This document shows positions 5,816 through 7,271 of a stretch of DNA of 7,271 nt, one piece after another (position 1 is the stretch's first letter; every line of letters begins with the position of its first letter). The notes beneath the pieces are model-generated. The model was not told the origin of the DNA. It ran no database searches and saw nothing but the letters and a program-made list of their open reading frames with translations. A program made the position numbers and the translations under genes. The stretch comes from Pseudomonadota bacterium (GTDB taxonomy: Bacteria > Bdellovibrionota > Oligoflexia > Oligoflexales > Oligoflexaceae): assembly GCA_029556045.1 (NCBI GenBank), contig JAKQGS010000040.1, positions 1 to 7,271 of the forward strand, written 5' to 3'.

Positions 5816-7271
5816 ATGAGCGTACAATACAAGACCAATGAATTTGTTTTGCGTTTTGCCAATATCAACGGCACCGGCTCTGCCAGCGCCAATACCATGG
5901 TGGCCAAAAGCTTTTTTCGCATGGGATTACCCATCGGTCCCAAAAACATGTTTCCCTCAAACATCCAGGGTCTGCCCACATGGTATGAGGTGAGGGTGAG
6001 TGAGCGGGGGTATACGGGACGCCGGGGCGGCGTAGATCTGGTGGTGGCCATGAATCCCCAGACATTTGCGGCGGATGTGGCCTCGTTATCACCGGGGGGC
6101 TTTTTGGTGTACGACAGCGCCCGCACCATTTTCCCCGAAGATCGAAGAAAAGACGTCACGTATCTGGGTATCCCATTCACGGAACTGGCGCTGCGGGAGT
6201 TTGAAAATCCCAAAAGCCGGATTATGCTGAAAAACATCCTGTATGTCGGCGCATTGGTAGCCTTGCTGGACGTCGACTATGCGGTGGTGGAGGAGCTCCT
6301 CCGGGAATCCTATGCCAAAAAACCCAAGCTGCTGGAGGATAACTTCCGTGCTCTGGCGGTGGGATTTCAGTACACCCGGGAGCATTTTCAATGCCCTCTG
6401 CCGCTGCGGGTGGAGCGTCGCGAACTGGTGGGGCAGCGGATCCTGCTGGAGGGCAACGATGCCTGCGGTCTGGGTGCGGTGTATGCTGGCGCGACGGTGG
6501 CGGCCTGGTATCCCATCACACCATCCACTTCGTTGGTGGACGCTTTTGCCAAGTATTGCCACAAATTTCGGGTGGAACCGGAAACTGGCAAAAAGAAGTT
6601 TGCCATCCTGCAGGCTGAAGACGAGTTGTCGGCGGCCGGGATGGTGCTCGGCGCCAATTGGAATGGTGCGCGGGCCTTTACTGCCACCAGTGGTCCCGGC
6701 ATTTCCCTGATGACGGAATTTATCGGTTTTGCCTATTACGCCGAGATACCGGCGGTGTTTTTCAACGTGCAGCGAACGGGTCCCTCCACGGGTATGCCCA
6801 CCCGCACGCAGCAGGCTGATATTCTGGCCTGTGCCTATGCATCCCATGGTGACACCAAACATATCATGCTGCTTCCTGCCAATTCCAAGGAGTGTTTTGA
6901 ATTTTCCGTCAAATCTTTTGACCTGGCGGAACGCTTTCAAACGCCGGTTTTTGTGATGTCGGACCTAGAGCTGGGCATGAATCCATGGCTGGTTGAACCA
7001 TTGGAGTGGGACGATGGATTCCAGCCGGATCGGGGCAAGGTGATGTCGTTTGAGGATTTGGAAAAATCCGACAAACCGTTTCACCGGTACTTTGATTATG
7101 ATGATGATGGTGTACCTTATCGCACCCTGCCAGGTACCCATCCAACCAAAGGCGGTGGTCTGACCCGTGGGTCGGGGCATGACAAGTTTGGGCGTTATAC
7201 GGAGGATCCGGTCCTTTATAAGGAAAACGTGGATCGCCTGGTGAAGAAATTCAACACAGCGGCCACCTACG
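5816..7271 (+). CDS. korA: 2-oxoacid:ferredoxin oxidoreductase, fused gamma-alpha subunit (KorA-type), 3' end outside window
   Basis: From ATG 5816 the frame stays open to the edge (485 codons). Residues about 12-195 are the gamma domain (ANINGTGSASANTMVAK, later SERGYTGRRGGVDLVV), which helps position coenzyme A and the cofactor. From about 205 the alpha (pyrimidine-binding) domain follows: ILLEGNDACGLGAVYAG at 209-225, AWYPITPSTS at 230-239, QAEDELSAAG at 266-275, T-S-G-P-G at 291-295 and R-T-G-P-S-T-G-M-P-T at 320-329. These are hallmark KorA motifs. With a TPP- and Fe-S-carrying beta subunit, expected next but beyond the edge, it interconverts a 2-oxoacid with acyl-CoA and CO2. 2-Oxoglutarate is the likeliest substrate from resemblance, not proven. 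The gene starts nine bases after the KorC-type stop, with a weak GAAGAAG ribosome site, so translation is probably coupled. The C-terminal part of the usual 570-620 residues is missing. Confidence 0.93.
   Translation, partial: MSVQYKTNEFVLRFANINGTGSASANTMVAKSFFRMGLPIGPKNMFPSNIQGLPTWYEVRVSERGYTGRRGGVDLVVAMNPQTFAADVASLSPGGFLVYDSARTIFPEDRRKDVTYLGIPFTELALREFENPKSRIMLKNILYVGALVALLDVDYAVVEELLRESYAKKPKLLEDNFRALAVGFQYTREHFQCPLPLRVERRELVGQRILLEGNDACGLGAVYAGATVAAWYPITPSTSLVDAFAKYCHKFRVEPETGKKKFAILQAEDELSAAGMVLGANWNGARAFTATSGPGISLMTEFIGFAYYAEIPAVFFNVQRTGPSTGMPTRTQQADILACAYASHGDTKHIMLLPANSKECFEFSVKSFDLAERFQTPVFVMSDLELGMNPWLVEPLEWDDGFQPDRGKVMSFEDLEKSDKPFHRYFDYDDDGVPYRTLPGTHPTKGGGLTRGSGHDKFGRYTEDPVLYKENVDRLVKKFNTAATY

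Noticed and set aside
6089..6940. Minus-strand 283-aa ORF opposite the KorA gene
   Set aside because: The plus strand encodes clear KorA motifs over the whole span; the minus-strand peptide shows no domain and is an antisense shadow.
1..7271. CRISPR array, tRNA or rRNA genes
   Set aside because: No regularly spaced repeats and no cloverleaf or rRNA-like stretch were seen in either strand by eye.

Overview
The window looks like a piece of a Gram-negative bacterial chromosome, probably from a proteobacterium. The evidence is a predicted outer-membrane beta-barrel protein, a TonB-like N-terminus, and a 2-oxoacid:acceptor oxidoreductase operon of the kind known from Thauera and Magnetococcus-like bacteria. 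The species cannot be fixed from the sequence. The left part (about 1-1750) reads as visibly more A+T-rich than the right part (about 1770-7271), which suggests two blocks with different histories.

Left block, minus strand: a secreted or outer-membrane protein that resembles the DUF4421 family (271-1311) is followed downstream by what appears to be the N-terminus of a TonB-type energy transducer that runs off the left edge (1-183). To their right is a gene-poor stretch (1312-1771). It holds a perfect 16-bp hairpin (1530-1564) and, just after it on the plus strand, the decayed remains of an AAA_14/DUF4143-type ATPase gene. The remnant keeps the Walker A motif and, in another frame, the later GSxxF segment of the same family; the part between them is missing.

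Right block: an MFS transporter of the UMF1/Atg22-like type is encoded on the minus strand (1772-3085). It is divergent from a plus-strand run of three genes: an unrecognised 224-aa protein (3284-3958), a GltD-like FAD/NAD(P)/Fe-S oxidoreductase with a C-terminal ferredoxin domain (4013-5806), and the fused gamma-alpha subunit of a 2-oxoacid:ferredoxin oxidoreductase (5816 to the right edge, incomplete). The last two are 9 bp apart and surely work together. The KorA-type subunit, with a beta subunit expected just past the right edge, would interconvert a 2-oxoacid (most likely 2-oxoglutarate) and its acyl-CoA plus CO2. The flavin/Fe-S subunit would couple these low-potential electrons to a nicotinamide pool. 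Such a system can serve anaerobic aromatic metabolism or the reductive TCA cycle; the window does not decide which.

The clearest novelty candidates are the hairpin plus internally deleted AAA_14 remnant, the loss of the usual arginine pair in the nucleotide-binding motif of the GltD-like subunit, and the barrel/TonB-like pair at the left edge. I did not find a wholly new system.
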